A stretch of DNA of 64,000 nucleotides from Armatimonadota bacterium (GTDB lineage Bacteria; Armatimonadota; Fimbriimonadia; Fimbriimonadales; Fimbriimonadaceae). Position 1 is the first letter of the stretch; each line of letters starts with the position of its first letter. The position numbers and the translations under genes were made by a program. The stretch lies in contig JADFMN010000005.1 in the NCBI GenBank assembly GCA_022563855.1, positions 62,001-126,000 of the forward strand. The letters are read 5' to 3'. The notes under the pieces were generated by a model. That model saw only the letters and a list, made by a program, of their open reading frames with translations, ran no database searches and had not been told where the DNA came from. Below, piece by piece: positions 1 to 8,041 of this stretch.

Positions 1-1
1 G

Positions 2-496
2 CCAAGTGGATTCGATCCACTGAAGATTGCATACGTATCGGAAGATGTCGGATCGAAGCTGAAGTGGGTCGGTACCCCTAGCGACGATTACCCGAGCCGC
101 TTTACAGAGTTGGAGTACAAGGGCATACGGTTGGAAATTGGGAAGTCGTTCCAAGAGGACGCGCGGTTTGTAATTGGGAGAAGTGGAAGTGAGTTCTTCC
201 TGCACGACGTATCGTTTAACGAGCCCTCAAGTTCACGGGCGGGTGTCTGGCGCCTTGACTTTGACGCGATGGAGGTCGAACAGATCATCGAGAGCTCGGC
301 AATGATCGAGTTCCATCCGAGCACGCCGTTCTGGTGCCGGAGCACCAACAGCATGCAGTTGGTCGAATTGGACGGAGTGCCGTATTGGAAAGAGAAGGGG
401 TACGTTGGGAACTGGCAGACCGGGGAGGTCTGGAACGTGATGGAGAAGCCATCGCTCGTCGGCGCGGTCTCGCTGAGACCGGAGAGAGGCGGATAG
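2..496 (+). CDS. Hypothetical protein, 3' part only (tandem paralogue)
   Basis: An open frame runs in from the left edge without a start and stops at TAG 494-496, so only the C-terminal ~164 residues are seen. It is clearly homologous to the next gene: both share R-x-DF-x-A-x-EVE-x-IIE, PFWC, a (V)GNWQTGE-x-W motif and end near VSLRP. The function is unknown; the pair looks like repeat copies of a beta-rich domain. The next gene starts 1 nt after the stop, so the two are probably cotranscribed. Confidence 0.7.
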   Translation, partial: PSGFDPLKIAYVSEDVGSKLKWVGTPSDDYPSRFTELEYKGIRLEIGKSFQEDARFVIGRSGSEFFLHDVSFNEPSSSRAGVWRLDFDAMEVEQIIESSAMIEFHPSTPFWCRSTNSMQLVELDGVPYWKEKGYVGNWQTGEVWNVMEKPSLVGAVSLRPERGG

Positions 497-497
497 C

Positions 498-1454
498 GTG
501 CTGACAGCGATTCTTTTTTCAGTGATTTGTCAGAGCCAGGAGATCCCGCAGGCGGCGTTCACCGCGCGCGTCTACCTGCCCGGCAAGACGAGGAGCTACT
601 ATGACGTTTACCTCTGGCGCGGGCCGGGCAAGGTGGATCGCTTGACGAAGACGACGGTGGAGTGCTCGAACGTGCGCTGGGTCAGCCGCAACGTATTGGA
701 GTGGGACGAGGGTGACGGGTCATCTCCACAGAGAATACGGTACGACCTCGCAAATCACAAGCGGACCGCTACCGCGCCGCGAACGATCGATTACCCCAGT
801 CTCGTCCCACCGACCGGCCACGAGTACGCCAAGCGAGAGCTTCCTGAGCTTGCTTGGTTTCACGAGAAGTACGCGCATCTTGAGTTTGAAGACAGGCCTT
901 TCGGGAAGATCGTCTACAAAGACGTTGAGCTCGATGACCCTAGCGTATTCTCGAATACGAGGATTTTCGTGCCTGGTCGTACCGAGTCCGAGTTCTTCTA
1001 TTTCAAAGTCGAAGGGCGAAGAGGCTCGAGTGGGCACGTCTATCGAATTGACTTTAAGGCCCTGGAGGTGGAGAGGATCATTGAAGACTGCCTTCATGTC
1101 GAGATTCACGCGGAATCGCCTTTCTGGTGCGGAAACACAGACTATGACTACGGGATGACCGAATTCGACGGAATGCAATTGTACGTCAGTCGAGGGTTCG
1201 TCGGGAACTGGCAGACCGGCGAGATGTGGGACGTGATGCCGGAGCCAGCGGTCGTTACATCTGTGTCTTTGCGTCCTCCACGGCGGACGCAATTACGTCG
1301 TGATCCACCAGCAGATGTGAGCGAGCACGGCGATCCATGTCACCAGGCAAAGCTTGATCAGTTCAGGCAGCGACTTCAGGTCGATGATGAGGCCGGCCAG
1401 AACGCCGGCGAGCAAACCGAAAAACCAGTAGAGCGCGATGTAGTCGTTGACTAG
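498..1454 (+). CDS. Hypothetical protein with read-through C-terminus
   Basis: The GTG start lies directly after the stop of the upstream paralogue. The N-terminus (about 14 hydrophobic residues) may be a weak signal peptide. Residues ~150-265 match the upstream protein (R-x-DF-x-A-x-EVE-x-IIE, PFWC, VGNWQTGE-x-W). The upstream copy stops shortly after VSLRP, but this one continues for about 50 more residues rich in R, D, Q and E. That extension is antisense to the 3' end of the convergent membrane protein gene (overlap 1293-1454) and looks like stop-codon loss. No family is recognised. Confidence 0.65.
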   Translation: MLTAILFSVICQSQEIPQAAFTARVYLPGKTRSYYDVYLWRGPGKVDRLTKTTVECSNVRWVSRNVLEWDEGDGSSPQRIRYDLANHKRTATAPRTIDYPSLVPPTGHEYAKRELPELAWFHEKYAHLEFEDRPFGKIVYKDVELDDPSVFSNTRIFVPGRTESEFFYFKVEGRRGSSGHVYRIDFKALEVERIIEDCLHVEIHAESPFWCGNTDYDYGMTEFDGMQLYVSRGFVGNWQTGEMWDVMPEPAVVTSVSLRPPRRTQLRRDPPADVSEHGDPCHQAKLDQFRQRLQVDDEAGQNAGEQTEKPVERDVVVD

Positions 1455-1877
1455 GTCGCGCGTTTCTTCCGATATCGTGAAGTTGCCTGTGACGATCCCG
1501 TAAACTTCGATCACGAGCGCGATGAAGGTGAGGACAACGATCAGGTGTTGCGCCCAGTGCTCCAAGTGCACGTCGTCGCGTTCCCGCACTTTCGTGTACC
1601 AGGCGAACATCGGCAGTTTCGAATACCGCAGGAACGGCGCTACGATCAAATACGAGAGCAAGCCCGCCACCCAGAGCATAGGGGTGTAGTAGTAATCCTG
1701 CAACCACAGCGGATTGATCAGGATAATCGCAACTTGTGCGCCCAAGAAAACGACGATCAGGAAGAACGCCATGCGGTGGAATCCGATCGACTGTTTCCCG
1801 AACGCCCGCACCATGTTGTCGTAGGCGCGTTCTATCCAGATCTTTTCGTGGCCGTTAATTCCGTGCGTGTCTGGCAT
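1293..1877 (-). CDS. Hypothetical multi-pass membrane protein
   Basis: 194 residues with about four to five hydrophobic segments (near residues 36-55, 66-85, 109-128, 146-166 and 174-190) and short polar loops. It is an inner-membrane protein of unknown function. The ATG start follows a soluble N-terminal ~35 residues. Its last ~50 codons overlap the convergent upstream gene. The alternation of hydrophobic and charged segments supports real coding. Confidence 0.6.
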   Translation of the reverse strand: MPDTHGINGHEKIWIERAYDNMVRAFGKQSIGFHRMAFFLIVVFLGAQVAIILINPLWLQDYYYTPMLWVAGLLSYLIVAPFLRYSKLPMFAWYTKVRERDDVHLEHWAQHLIVVLTFIALVIEVYGIVTGNFTISEETRDLVNDYIALYWFFGLLAGVLAGLIIDLKSLPELIKLCLVTWIAVLAHICWWITT

Positions 1878-1937
1878 CTGACTCTCGCTTTAGTATCGCT
1901 GTCTGCATGCGTAACTTGCCACGACTTATCATCTTTT

Positions 1938-3434
1938 TCACGAGAGATTCAGGGCGGGGCTCGGTGGCTCACGGGCTATCGCGCCGTTTGCCTTCTTTGA
2001 GGGTCGAGGGTCAATGGTGTGCGGTGACTCATTTTTCTTGATCGAATTCAGAAGCCGGGCCATGCTCTCAAGCAACTCGGGCCGCTCTAGCCAGAGGTTG
2101 TTCGTCTCGCCGGGATCGGTCGCTAGATCGTAAAGCTGGCCCTGTGGTCCGCCGGGCTTTGGCTCGATGCGCGCGGGTTGAGTGAATCCTCCTGAGCCGA
2201 GGCCTTCGATGTACTTCCAATGCCCGACTCGTAGCGCGAACATTCCGTCTGCGCTGTGGTGCACGAGCTGTCTGCGGATGCGCGCGCCCGTCTCGCCCAT
2301 CGCGGCGCGCAGGAAGGAACGGCTGTCCGGCGCTTCTTCGTCCGACAGCTGCAGCCCGACTGCCTCGGCGATCGTCGCATACAGGTCGTTCAGTCCGACG
2401 AGCCCGTCGAACCGTCCGCCCTCTTCGATTCGACCTGGCCAGCGCATGATGAACGGGATGCGGTGACCGGCTTCGTGGATGTCCGCCTTCTGCCCGCGCC
2501 AATCCGCGTTCGCGCGGTGGCCGAACTGTTCAATATCGCGCGGAAGCCAGTGCGCGCCGTTGTCGCTCGTAAAGATCAGCAGCGTGTCGTCGAGTTTCCC
2601 CGCAGAGCGCAAAGCCTGCACGACTTGTCCGACCGTGTAGTCGACTTGGACGACGAAATCTCCGTACCAACCGGCGCCGCTCTTGCCGCGAAACCGCTCG
2701 ATCGGCATCCAAGGCGTGTGCGGCGCGGGCAGAGGCATGTATAAGAAGAAAGGATCGTCACCTTGCCGCTCGATGAGCTCGACCGCTTGATCCGCGACGT
2801 TCGGCAGCACCCGATAAAAGTCGAACGAAGGCGACATCGCGCCTTTGCGCCAGAATCCCCCGCCGCCGTTGCGGCGCATCGTGTCGCCGGGCGTTTCGGC
2901 GGTCGGCTGCTCTTGCATCAGTCCGTCGACGACGTATCCGTAAGGCGGCATGTCGAGCGACGCGGGGATTATGTAAGATTCATCGAATCCGACCGTGTGT
3001 GGACCTTGGTCGAACCGCGCAGAGTAGTCGGCGGGCTGGGTCGTGCCGAGGCCGAGGTGCCACTTGCCGACGACCGCCGTGCGATAACCAGCGGCCTGAA
3101 GGCGGCTGGCGATCGTCGGCGTACCCGGATCGATCAGAGAGCGGCTGGACCCGTTCAGCACCCAGCTCTTCAGCCGCGTTCGCCACGCGTACCGCCCGGT
3201 CAGCAGCCCGTAGCGCGTCGGCGTGCACACTGCCGAGGGCGAGTGCGCGTCGGTGAATCGCAGCCCCTCTTCCGCGAGGCGGTCGAGGTTCGGCGTCGGG
3301 ATTTTGCTCGCCGCGTTGTAAGCGCGGATGTCGCCGTAGCCGAGGTCGTCGGCGAGAATCACGACGACGTTCGGCTTCTGCGCCACACAGAGAGACGCCA
3401 AAAAGGAAACCAGAACGGCCCAAACTGATCGCAC
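1938..3434 (-). CDS. Secreted sulfatase (arylsulfatase A type)
   Basis: Sulfatase of the alkaline phosphatase superfamily, predicted to hydrolyse sulfate esters, probably of polysaccharides, outside the cytoplasm. The mature N-terminus begins KPNVVVILADDLGYGD, whose paired Asp bind the metal. The formylglycine motif is CTPTR, with Cys at about residue 70; it needs a sulfatase-modifying enzyme encoded elsewhere. The Cys form implies aerobic FGE-type maturation. The GTG start at 3434 directly precedes a signal peptide (VWAVLVSFLASLCVAQ). The open frame extends upstream to 3542, but that part is read from intergenic hairpin repeats and is rejected. Confidence 0.9.
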   Translation of the reverse strand: MRSVWAVLVSFLASLCVAQKPNVVVILADDLGYGDIRAYNAASKIPTPNLDRLAEEGLRFTDAHSPSAVCTPTRYGLLTGRYAWRTRLKSWVLNGSSRSLIDPGTPTIASRLQAAGYRTAVVGKWHLGLGTTQPADYSARFDQGPHTVGFDESYIIPASLDMPPYGYVVDGLMQEQPTAETPGDTMRRNGGGGFWRKGAMSPSFDFYRVLPNVADQAVELIERQGDDPFFLYMPLPAPHTPWMPIERFRGKSGAGWYGDFVVQVDYTVGQVVQALRSAGKLDDTLLIFTSDNGAHWLPRDIEQFGHRANADWRGQKADIHEAGHRIPFIMRWPGRIEEGGRFDGLVGLNDLYATIAEAVGLQLSDEEAPDSRSFLRAAMGETGARIRRQLVHHSADGMFALRVGHWKYIEGLGSGGFTQPARIEPKPGGPQGQLYDLATDPGETNNLWLERPELLESMARLLNSIKKNESPHTIDPRPSKKANGAIAREPPSPALNLS

Positions 3435-3473
3435 AGGACTGATCTTACCGAGCCCGAGGCCGCAGCTTCGTAG

Positions 3474-3616
3474 CACGGGCTTCCAGCCCGTGAGTGGCTG
3501 GGGCATCTTGCCCCAGGTTCGGCGCTTATGGGTCACGGCCAAGATGGCCGTGCTACCACGGGCGGGACGCCCGTGCCACTAAGACGCCCGTGGGCACTGG
3601 ACGCCCGTGGCAGTAA
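3474..3616. repeat. Cluster of REP-like short hairpins
   Basis: Four perfect inverted repeats with 8-bp arms and 3-nt loops: 3474-3492 (CACGGGCT arm), 3498-3516 (CTGGGGCA), 3534-3552 (CACGGCCA) and 3557-3575 (CACGGGCG). Two further GACGCCCGTG half-sites follow. The tetranucleotide GTAG directly precedes the first hairpin, and its complement CTAC precedes the fourth. A truncated related piece lies at 4298-4318. They resemble the repeats around the RAYT transposase near 48.3-49.0 kb. They lie between the divergent starts of the sulfatase and HEAT genes. Confidence 0.7.
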
Positions 3617-3686
3617 ACAGCGCATCACAGTCAAGTTTGTTCGCCCCAGTAAGCTCAGCCGAGTGCCTTGCCTAAGAGAGCTCGCA

Positions 3687-3692
3687 TATAAT
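3687..3692 (+). promoter_or_regulatory. Candidate -10 box, TATAAT
   Basis: A perfect TATAAT ends 6 nt before the chosen ATG at 3699, which would give a leaderless or nearly leaderless transcript. No convincing -35 at 16-18 bp was found. Confidence 0.35.
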
Positions 3693-3698
3693 GCTGTC

Positions 3699-4277
3699 AT
3701 GAGAATGTTCGTCGGAGCAGTGCTTGCGTTATCGCTCACCGCGTGCGCGATGGCGCAAGAGGAAGCGACTATTGATCGCCTCGCCGAACAGGCAAGGGGA
3801 GCCGAAGGCAAGCAGCAGGTCGAGCTATTGAGCCAGCTCGCGTCGAAAGGCAAGCCAGCCCTTGCGTCGCTGCTCGCGCTCATGGCGGAAGATGAAAGGG
3901 CTCTGGCGAACGGCGCGATGCAGCACGCGATCAAGATCAAGGATTCGCGCGTGCTGCCTGCCCTCTTGCGAAGGCTCGAAGGTGCGAGTCCTGACGGAAA
4001 GTCTACGGTTCTTCTAGCGATCGGCAACCACCAGAATCCTAAAGCCCTAAAAAAACTGCTGCCGTATTTGAAGAGCCCGTCGCGTACGATCCGCGTCGCG
4101 GCTGCGTATGCGCTCGGCAGGATAGGGGATCCATCTGCGAACTCTGCGCTTGACGTCCTCGCCGCCGACCCAGACCACAGTGTCCGCTGGCAGGCGAAGA
4201 AGTCTCGCGAGTGGATCAAGTCGATGGTCGCGAAGTATCCTGACCGCCTCAAAGGCGAGAGCTGGTGGGACGACTAG
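3699..4277 (+). CDS. HEAT-repeat lipoprotein
   Basis: 192 residues. The N-terminus is a lipoprotein signal with lipobox LTAC (Cys ~16). It is followed by alpha-helical HEAT/PBS-lyase-like repeats, clearest at ~125-165 (VAAAYALGRIGDPSA, then a VRWQAKK helix). Such proteins usually act as binding scaffolds at the envelope; no catalytic site is seen. The frame is open back to 3528, but the upstream part is repeat DNA, so the ATG at 3699 before the signal peptide is preferred. Confidence 0.75.
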   Translation: MRMFVGAVLALSLTACAMAQEEATIDRLAEQARGAEGKQQVELLSQLASKGKPALASLLALMAEDERALANGAMQHAIKIKDSRVLPALLRRLEGASPDGKSTVLLAIGNHQNPKALKKLLPYLKSPSRTIRVAAAYALGRIGDPSANSALDVLAADPDHSVRWQAKKSREWIKSMVAKYPDRLKGESWWDD

Positions 4278-4324
4278 AGCCGTCGTTTATAGTTCACGGC
4301 CAGGACGCCCGTGGCACTTGCCTC

Positions 4325-5284
4325 TTAGTCCGCTGATTCCTGTTGTGCGGCCGCTGCTTCCATAGCCTGCTGCCGCTCGTACGACAGACCGGCCATGCCC
4401 TTCAGTGCGATGACCCGTGCTTCGAGCGTCGGGTGGGTGCTGAACCAGCTGCGCCTCCGCTGGAGCGGCTTGAGCGGATTGATGATGTACATGTGCTCGG
4501 TCGCGCGAGTGGCGACTTTCAACTTCGTCTTGGGCTTTGAAAGTTTCGTCAGAGCGCTGACTAGACCGTCCGGGTTTCTAGTCAGTTCGACGGCGGTCGC
4601 GTCGGCCATGAACTCGCGCTTGCGACTGACCGCAAGTTTGAGCAGCATGGCGAACAGCGGAGCAAGGATCGCCAACGCGATGCCGATGATCATGAGGACG
4701 CCGCCGCCCGAGTCGCGGCTGCGACGTCCCCCGCCGTACCACATCGAACGAAGGAACATGTGCGAGATCAACGGCACCAAACCTGCGACGATCGCGAGCG
4801 TCGTCATCAGCTTGATGTCGTTGTTGCGGATGTGCGCGACCTCGTGCGCGACCACGCCCTGCAGCTCTTCGCGGTTGAGGATTTCGATCAGCCCCGTGGT
4901 GACGACGACGTAAGCCCGTTCTGGCCTGCGGCCTGTGGCGAAGGCGTTCGGCGATGGGTCGTCGATGATGTACACCTTCGGAGGAGGGATGCCCGCGGCG
5001 ATCGCCATCTCCTCGGTGACGTTCTCGACCACTTGCAGTTCGAGCGCGGTGGCCGTTCGCGCCTTTGCCAGTTTCAGCACGATGTCAGAACCGGACGTCC
5101 AGGCGACGATCGCGACGATGAGACCGAGTACGGCAGCGCCCGCCATGCCGATCAGCCAGTTCTCGGGCGAGTAGTAAAGCAGTACTGCGCCGCCGAGGCC
5201 GGCAAGCACGACGATGACCAGAAAGCAGTAGAAGAGGCTCAGCCTCTTGTTCGCTTTGATCTGCTGGTCGAACGTGCGGCTCAT
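4325..5284 (-). CDS. htpX: HtpX-like M48 membrane metalloprotease
   Basis: Zinc metalloprotease of peptidase family M48B, an inner-membrane quality-control protease that degrades damaged membrane proteins. Two N-terminal transmembrane segments (about 15-37 and 43-63) are followed by the HEVAH zinc site (His147, Glu148, His151) and two more hydrophobic segments near 160-178 and 193-215. The downstream Glu ligand is probably in SRKREFMADATAVEL. The length of 319 is normal for HtpX. The C-terminal A/Q-rich tail is not conserved in the family. Confidence 0.9.
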   Translation of the reverse strand: MSRTFDQQIKANKRLSLFYCFLVIVVLAGLGGAVLLYYSPENWLIGMAGAAVLGLIVAIVAWTSGSDIVLKLAKARTATALELQVVENVTEEMAIAAGIPPPKVYIIDDPSPNAFATGRRPERAYVVVTTGLIEILNREELQGVVAHEVAHIRNNDIKLMTTLAIVAGLVPLISHMFLRSMWYGGGRRSRDSGGGVLMIIGIALAILAPLFAMLLKLAVSRKREFMADATAVELTRNPDGLVSALTKLSKPKTKLKVATRATEHMYIINPLKPLQRRRSWFSTHPTLEARVIALKGMAGLSYERQQAMEAAAAQQESAD

Positions 5285-5323
5285 CGATACAGATTATGAC
5301 GGAGGTCGGCCGGCCCGGTCGGG

Positions 5324-6202
5324 TCAGACGCCGAGCTTGCGCTTGCGCGAGTACATCTCGGCGTCGGCGCGCTCGACGATCATCTCCGCTCCGTCCGAGC
5401 TGTGAGCCATTCCGATAGCGCACGACATCGCAGTTTTTCCGCCTAGGTGCTCGAAGTCGAATCGCAGTCCTTCATCGAGTCTAATCACCGCCTGCTCGCA
5501 CGCTGGCTTCTCGGCGTTGCTGAAGATGATCGCGAACTCGTCGCCACCGATCCTGGCGACGAAGTCCGTGTCGCGAAGAAGGTATTCAAGTTTCTTGGCA
5601 AACGTCGTGAGCGCGACGTCGCCGACTTGATGTCCGTACTGGTCGTTGATCGGCTTGAAGTCGTTCAGGTCGAGCATCAGCAGACCAAACGGCTCGCGCG
5701 CCGCTGACGCAACGCTGTCTTGCAAGACGAGGTCGAAAGCGCGTCGGTTCGGAAGACCGGTGAGCGGATCTTCGCCTGCCAGGCGTGCCATCTTTTGGAT
5801 CTCGCTGACGAGGCGCGACTGCATCGCACGGTTTGAGGTGACGTCCGTCACGACCTGCAACGCGCCCAGGAGCATGCCGCCCTCGTGCCGCAGCGCGCGG
5901 CTGGAGACGACGCCGACGCGGCTGATTCCGTCGATGGTCCTGAACTCCGTCTCGAACATCTCGTCGCGGATCATGTCCACGTCGTGCGCGAGGAAATCGG
6001 CGACGTTTCGTCCGACGATGTCCGTCGGCTTTCCTCCTAGCCACCGCGCCATGTGCCTGTTCACTTCGATGATCAGGCCCGTGGCATCCAGGCGCCAGAC
6101 GCCCTGCCGCATCTGTTCGACCAGGAACTCGTACTCGGATACGATCGGCTGGACGTCAGGTTGTGCCTGAGTCTGAACGCGAAGAGTGTGACGGCCCTTC
6201 AT
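5324..6202 (-). CDS. PAS-GGDEF diguanylate cyclase
   Basis: 292 residues with no transmembrane segment. A PAS sensor domain spans about 20-125 (GVWRLDATGLIIEVN). A linker helix leads to a GGDEF domain (DPLTGLPNRRAFD to the end). The active-site loop GGDEF is at 219-223 and a product-inhibition I-site RDTD at 210-213, exactly five residues upstream. It should make c-di-GMP in response to a cytoplasmic cue. The last helix is shorter than usual (ends MYSRKRKLGV). It follows htpX by a 39-bp gap, on the same strand. Confidence 0.9.
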   Translation of the reverse strand: MKGRHTLRVQTQAQPDVQPIVSEYEFLVEQMRQGVWRLDATGLIIEVNRHMARWLGGKPTDIVGRNVADFLAHDVDMIRDEMFETEFRTIDGISRVGVVSSRALRHEGGMLLGALQVVTDVTSNRAMQSRLVSEIQKMARLAGEDPLTGLPNRRAFDLVLQDSVASAAREPFGLLMLDLNDFKPINDQYGHQVGDVALTTFAKKLEYLLRDTDFVARIGGDEFAIIFSNAEKPACEQAVIRLDEGLRFDFEHLGGKTAMSCAIGMAHSSDGAEMIVERADAEMYSRKRKLGV

Positions 6203-6525
6203 GTACTAGATAATACGTTTGTCGGCTCCCTTCTGATTCGCGAGGCCCTACCGGGTTTTTGCTGACTGGAGGTTTGAGGGTTCGGAAGATCGAGAGTTTG
6301 GGGTTCGGGAGTTCGGGGGTTCGGGAGTTCGGGACTCAGGACTTGAGACTCGGGACTGACTCTCGACCCTCGACTCTCGACCCTGCCAATTGCCAACTGC
6401 AAACTGCAACGCTGACAAACCCTCCGGGCCTGACCGCGGCACACGCTCCATGGCTGCCCCGCACTGCCATCGGGGCAACCATGCCACACGATCTCCTCGT
6501 GCCGCACCGTCCCGTGCGGCCAGAT
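6203..6525. repeat. Gene-free stretch of short tandem repeats and a dispersed repeat
   Basis: No gene is supported. About 6281-6355 holds degenerate GTTCGGGA/GTTCGGGG 8-mers. 6356-6385 holds CTCTCGACC-type repeats. 6386-6410 holds CCAACTGCAAACTG-type heptamers, also seen at 11828-11880 and around 55.3/55.7 kb. 6414-6444 is a dispersed repeat also found at 31978-32009. A hairpin with arms GCCGCAC/GTGCGGC lies near 6502-6520, close to the 3' end of the glycerate kinase gene. Confidence 0.6.
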
Positions 6526-7800
6526 TTATGTATTGATGACCACCAAGCGGAAGTCGTTCACGTTCGTCCTGGTCGGGCCGGTCTTGACGAGCAGGTCGCA
6601 GGCCTTGAAGAAGCTGTGCGTGTCGTTCTGCTCCAAGCATGACTGAAGATCGACGCCTGCGGCCTTTGCCAAGTCCGGAAGATCCGGATCGATGAACGCG
6701 CCCGCCGCGTCCGAGCTGCCGTCGATCCCGTCCGTGTCCGCAGCGATTGCGAACACTCCATCCTGCCCCTCAAGCTCCAGCGCCAGGGAAGCCAGATACT
6801 CGAGGTTGCGCCCTCCGCGGCCACCAGAGTGCCGGACCACTACGGTCGTTTCGCCGCCGGAGAGCAACGCGACTTTCGACCCCGATGTAATGAAATTCTT
6901 CGCGAGAAGCGCGTGCTCGCGGCCCAGCTCTCGCGCATCTGCCGCAAGGTTGTCTCCCAAACGCTGTACTTCGTAGCCCTGCTCCGTCAAGAAAGTCTCC
7001 GCCGCATCCATCGCGGTCTTCGACGATGCGACGATCTTTGCGATGTCCTGTGAAAAGCCGGCATCCCCCGGTTTGGGCGATTCGTTCACCGGATCAGAAA
7101 GCACGCCTAACAACTCATCAAGCGACGGGTATCCGTACCGCTCCAAGACCTCCACCGCCTCGCGCTGGGTCGTCGGGTCGGGGACTGTCGGCCCGGATGC
7201 GATGTCGCACAGGTTGTCGTCTGGCACGTCGGAGATGGCCAGAGTCACGACACGCGCCGGGTGCGCGACCTGCGCGAGCCGCCCGCCCTTGATCGCCGAA
7301 AGGTGCCGCCGAACGGTGTTGATCTCACGGATGTCCGCGCCGCTGCGCATCAGGAAGTCGGTCGCGCTCCGCTTCTGTTCCAAACTCACACCCGCCAAAG
7401 GGGCAACGCACAGCGCAGACCCGCCCCCCGAGGCCAAGAACCACAAAGTTTCATCGGAACGAACAGACCGAGCAAGCTCCAACATCCGACGACCAGCCTC
7501 GACGCCAGCTTCGTCTGGCAAGGGGTGCCCCGCCTCGACCACCTCGATCTCCCCTGCGCTCTCTCCCTCTCGCAATCCGTGCCCGTACCGCGTCACAACG
7601 AGACCGCGCAAAGCGGCCTGCGCTTGCTCGTTGAACGCCATCGCCATCGACGCAGCCGCCTTTCCGGCACCCAAGACCAGCGCATCGTCGGCTGGCAACT
7701 CGCGCAAATGAGGAGCCATGCAATCGCCCGGCGAAGCCGCGTCTACCGCGCATTGGAACGCATCTTTCAGCAACGGCACTTCTGGAACTCGGCTATTCAC
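6526..7800 (-). CDS. Glycerate 2-kinase, MOFRL family
   Basis: 424 residues, the usual length for GckA/TtuD-type enzymes (DUF4147 plus MOFRL domain). It phosphorylates D-glycerate to 2-phosphoglycerate, feeding glyoxylate or serine-cycle carbon into glycolysis. Family signatures are the N-terminal LVLGAGKAAASMA, the glycine-rich FLASGGGSALC, VRRHLSAIKGGRLA, and the C-terminal LLSGGETTV with GGRGGRNLEYL and AADTDGIDGSSDAAGA. The GTG start fits the family N-terminus. Some databases mislabel these proteins as hydroxypyruvate reductase. Confidence 0.88.
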   Translation of the reverse strand: MNSRVPEVPLLKDAFQCAVDAASPGDCMAPHLRELPADDALVLGAGKAAASMAMAFNEQAQAALRGLVVTRYGHGLREGESAGEIEVVEAGHPLPDEAGVEAGRRMLELARSVRSDETLWFLASGGGSALCVAPLAGVSLEQKRSATDFLMRSGADIREINTVRRHLSAIKGGRLAQVAHPARVVTLAISDVPDDNLCDIASGPTVPDPTTQREAVEVLERYGYPSLDELLGVLSDPVNESPKPGDAGFSQDIAKIVASSKTAMDAAETFLTEQGYEVQRLGDNLAADARELGREHALLAKNFITSGSKVALLSGGETTVVVRHSGGRGGRNLEYLASLALELEGQDGVFAIAADTDGIDGSSDAAGAFIDPDLPDLAKAAGVDLQSCLEQNDTHSFFKACDLLVKTGPTRTNVNDFRLVVINT

Positions 7801-7836
7801 GAGAATCCAATTATCACATGCGACGAAATTCGGAGC

Positions 7837-7881
7837 GCGGACTCTCCAGTCCGCATCCCGGCCTGTGGACTCTTAGTCCAC
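7837..7881. repeat. Pair of REP-like hairpins
   Basis: Two adjacent short palindromes: 7837-7854 (GCGGACT arm, 4-nt loop) and 7865-7881 (GTGGACT arm, 3-nt loop). The arms differ at two positions but stay complementary. They lie between the divergent glycerate kinase and Asp-box genes. Confidence 0.55.
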
Positions 7882-7897
7882 TGCGTTCGCACGGCTG

Positions 7898-7945
7898 CTA
7901 AAGAATGCTCGTGGCTTCCCTTGCTTCGTGGATACTGTATGCACG
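7898..7945 (-). other. Possible degenerate copy of the metG 3' end
   Basis: On the minus strand this reads HEAREATSIL then TAG. The end of metG reads HEAPEGTSVH then TAG. About 27 of 34 bases around the stop match metG-tail copy A at 11880. Unlike the other copies it has non-synonymous changes, so it may be an old copy or a chance match. Confidence 0.35.
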
Positions 7946-8041
7946 TCCCACGCCGAGCCCGGCAATCTTACCGGGGTTGCCCGTGCGAATCGGTCTTTCG
8001 ACAGCTCTGCGGGGCGTGATTCGCGTTCGGGCTGATGTAGA

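Noticed and set aside
3435-3542. N-terminal extension of the sulfatase
   Set aside because: The codons fall in REP-like hairpins, and a GTG just before the signal peptide gives a normal sulfatase N-terminus.
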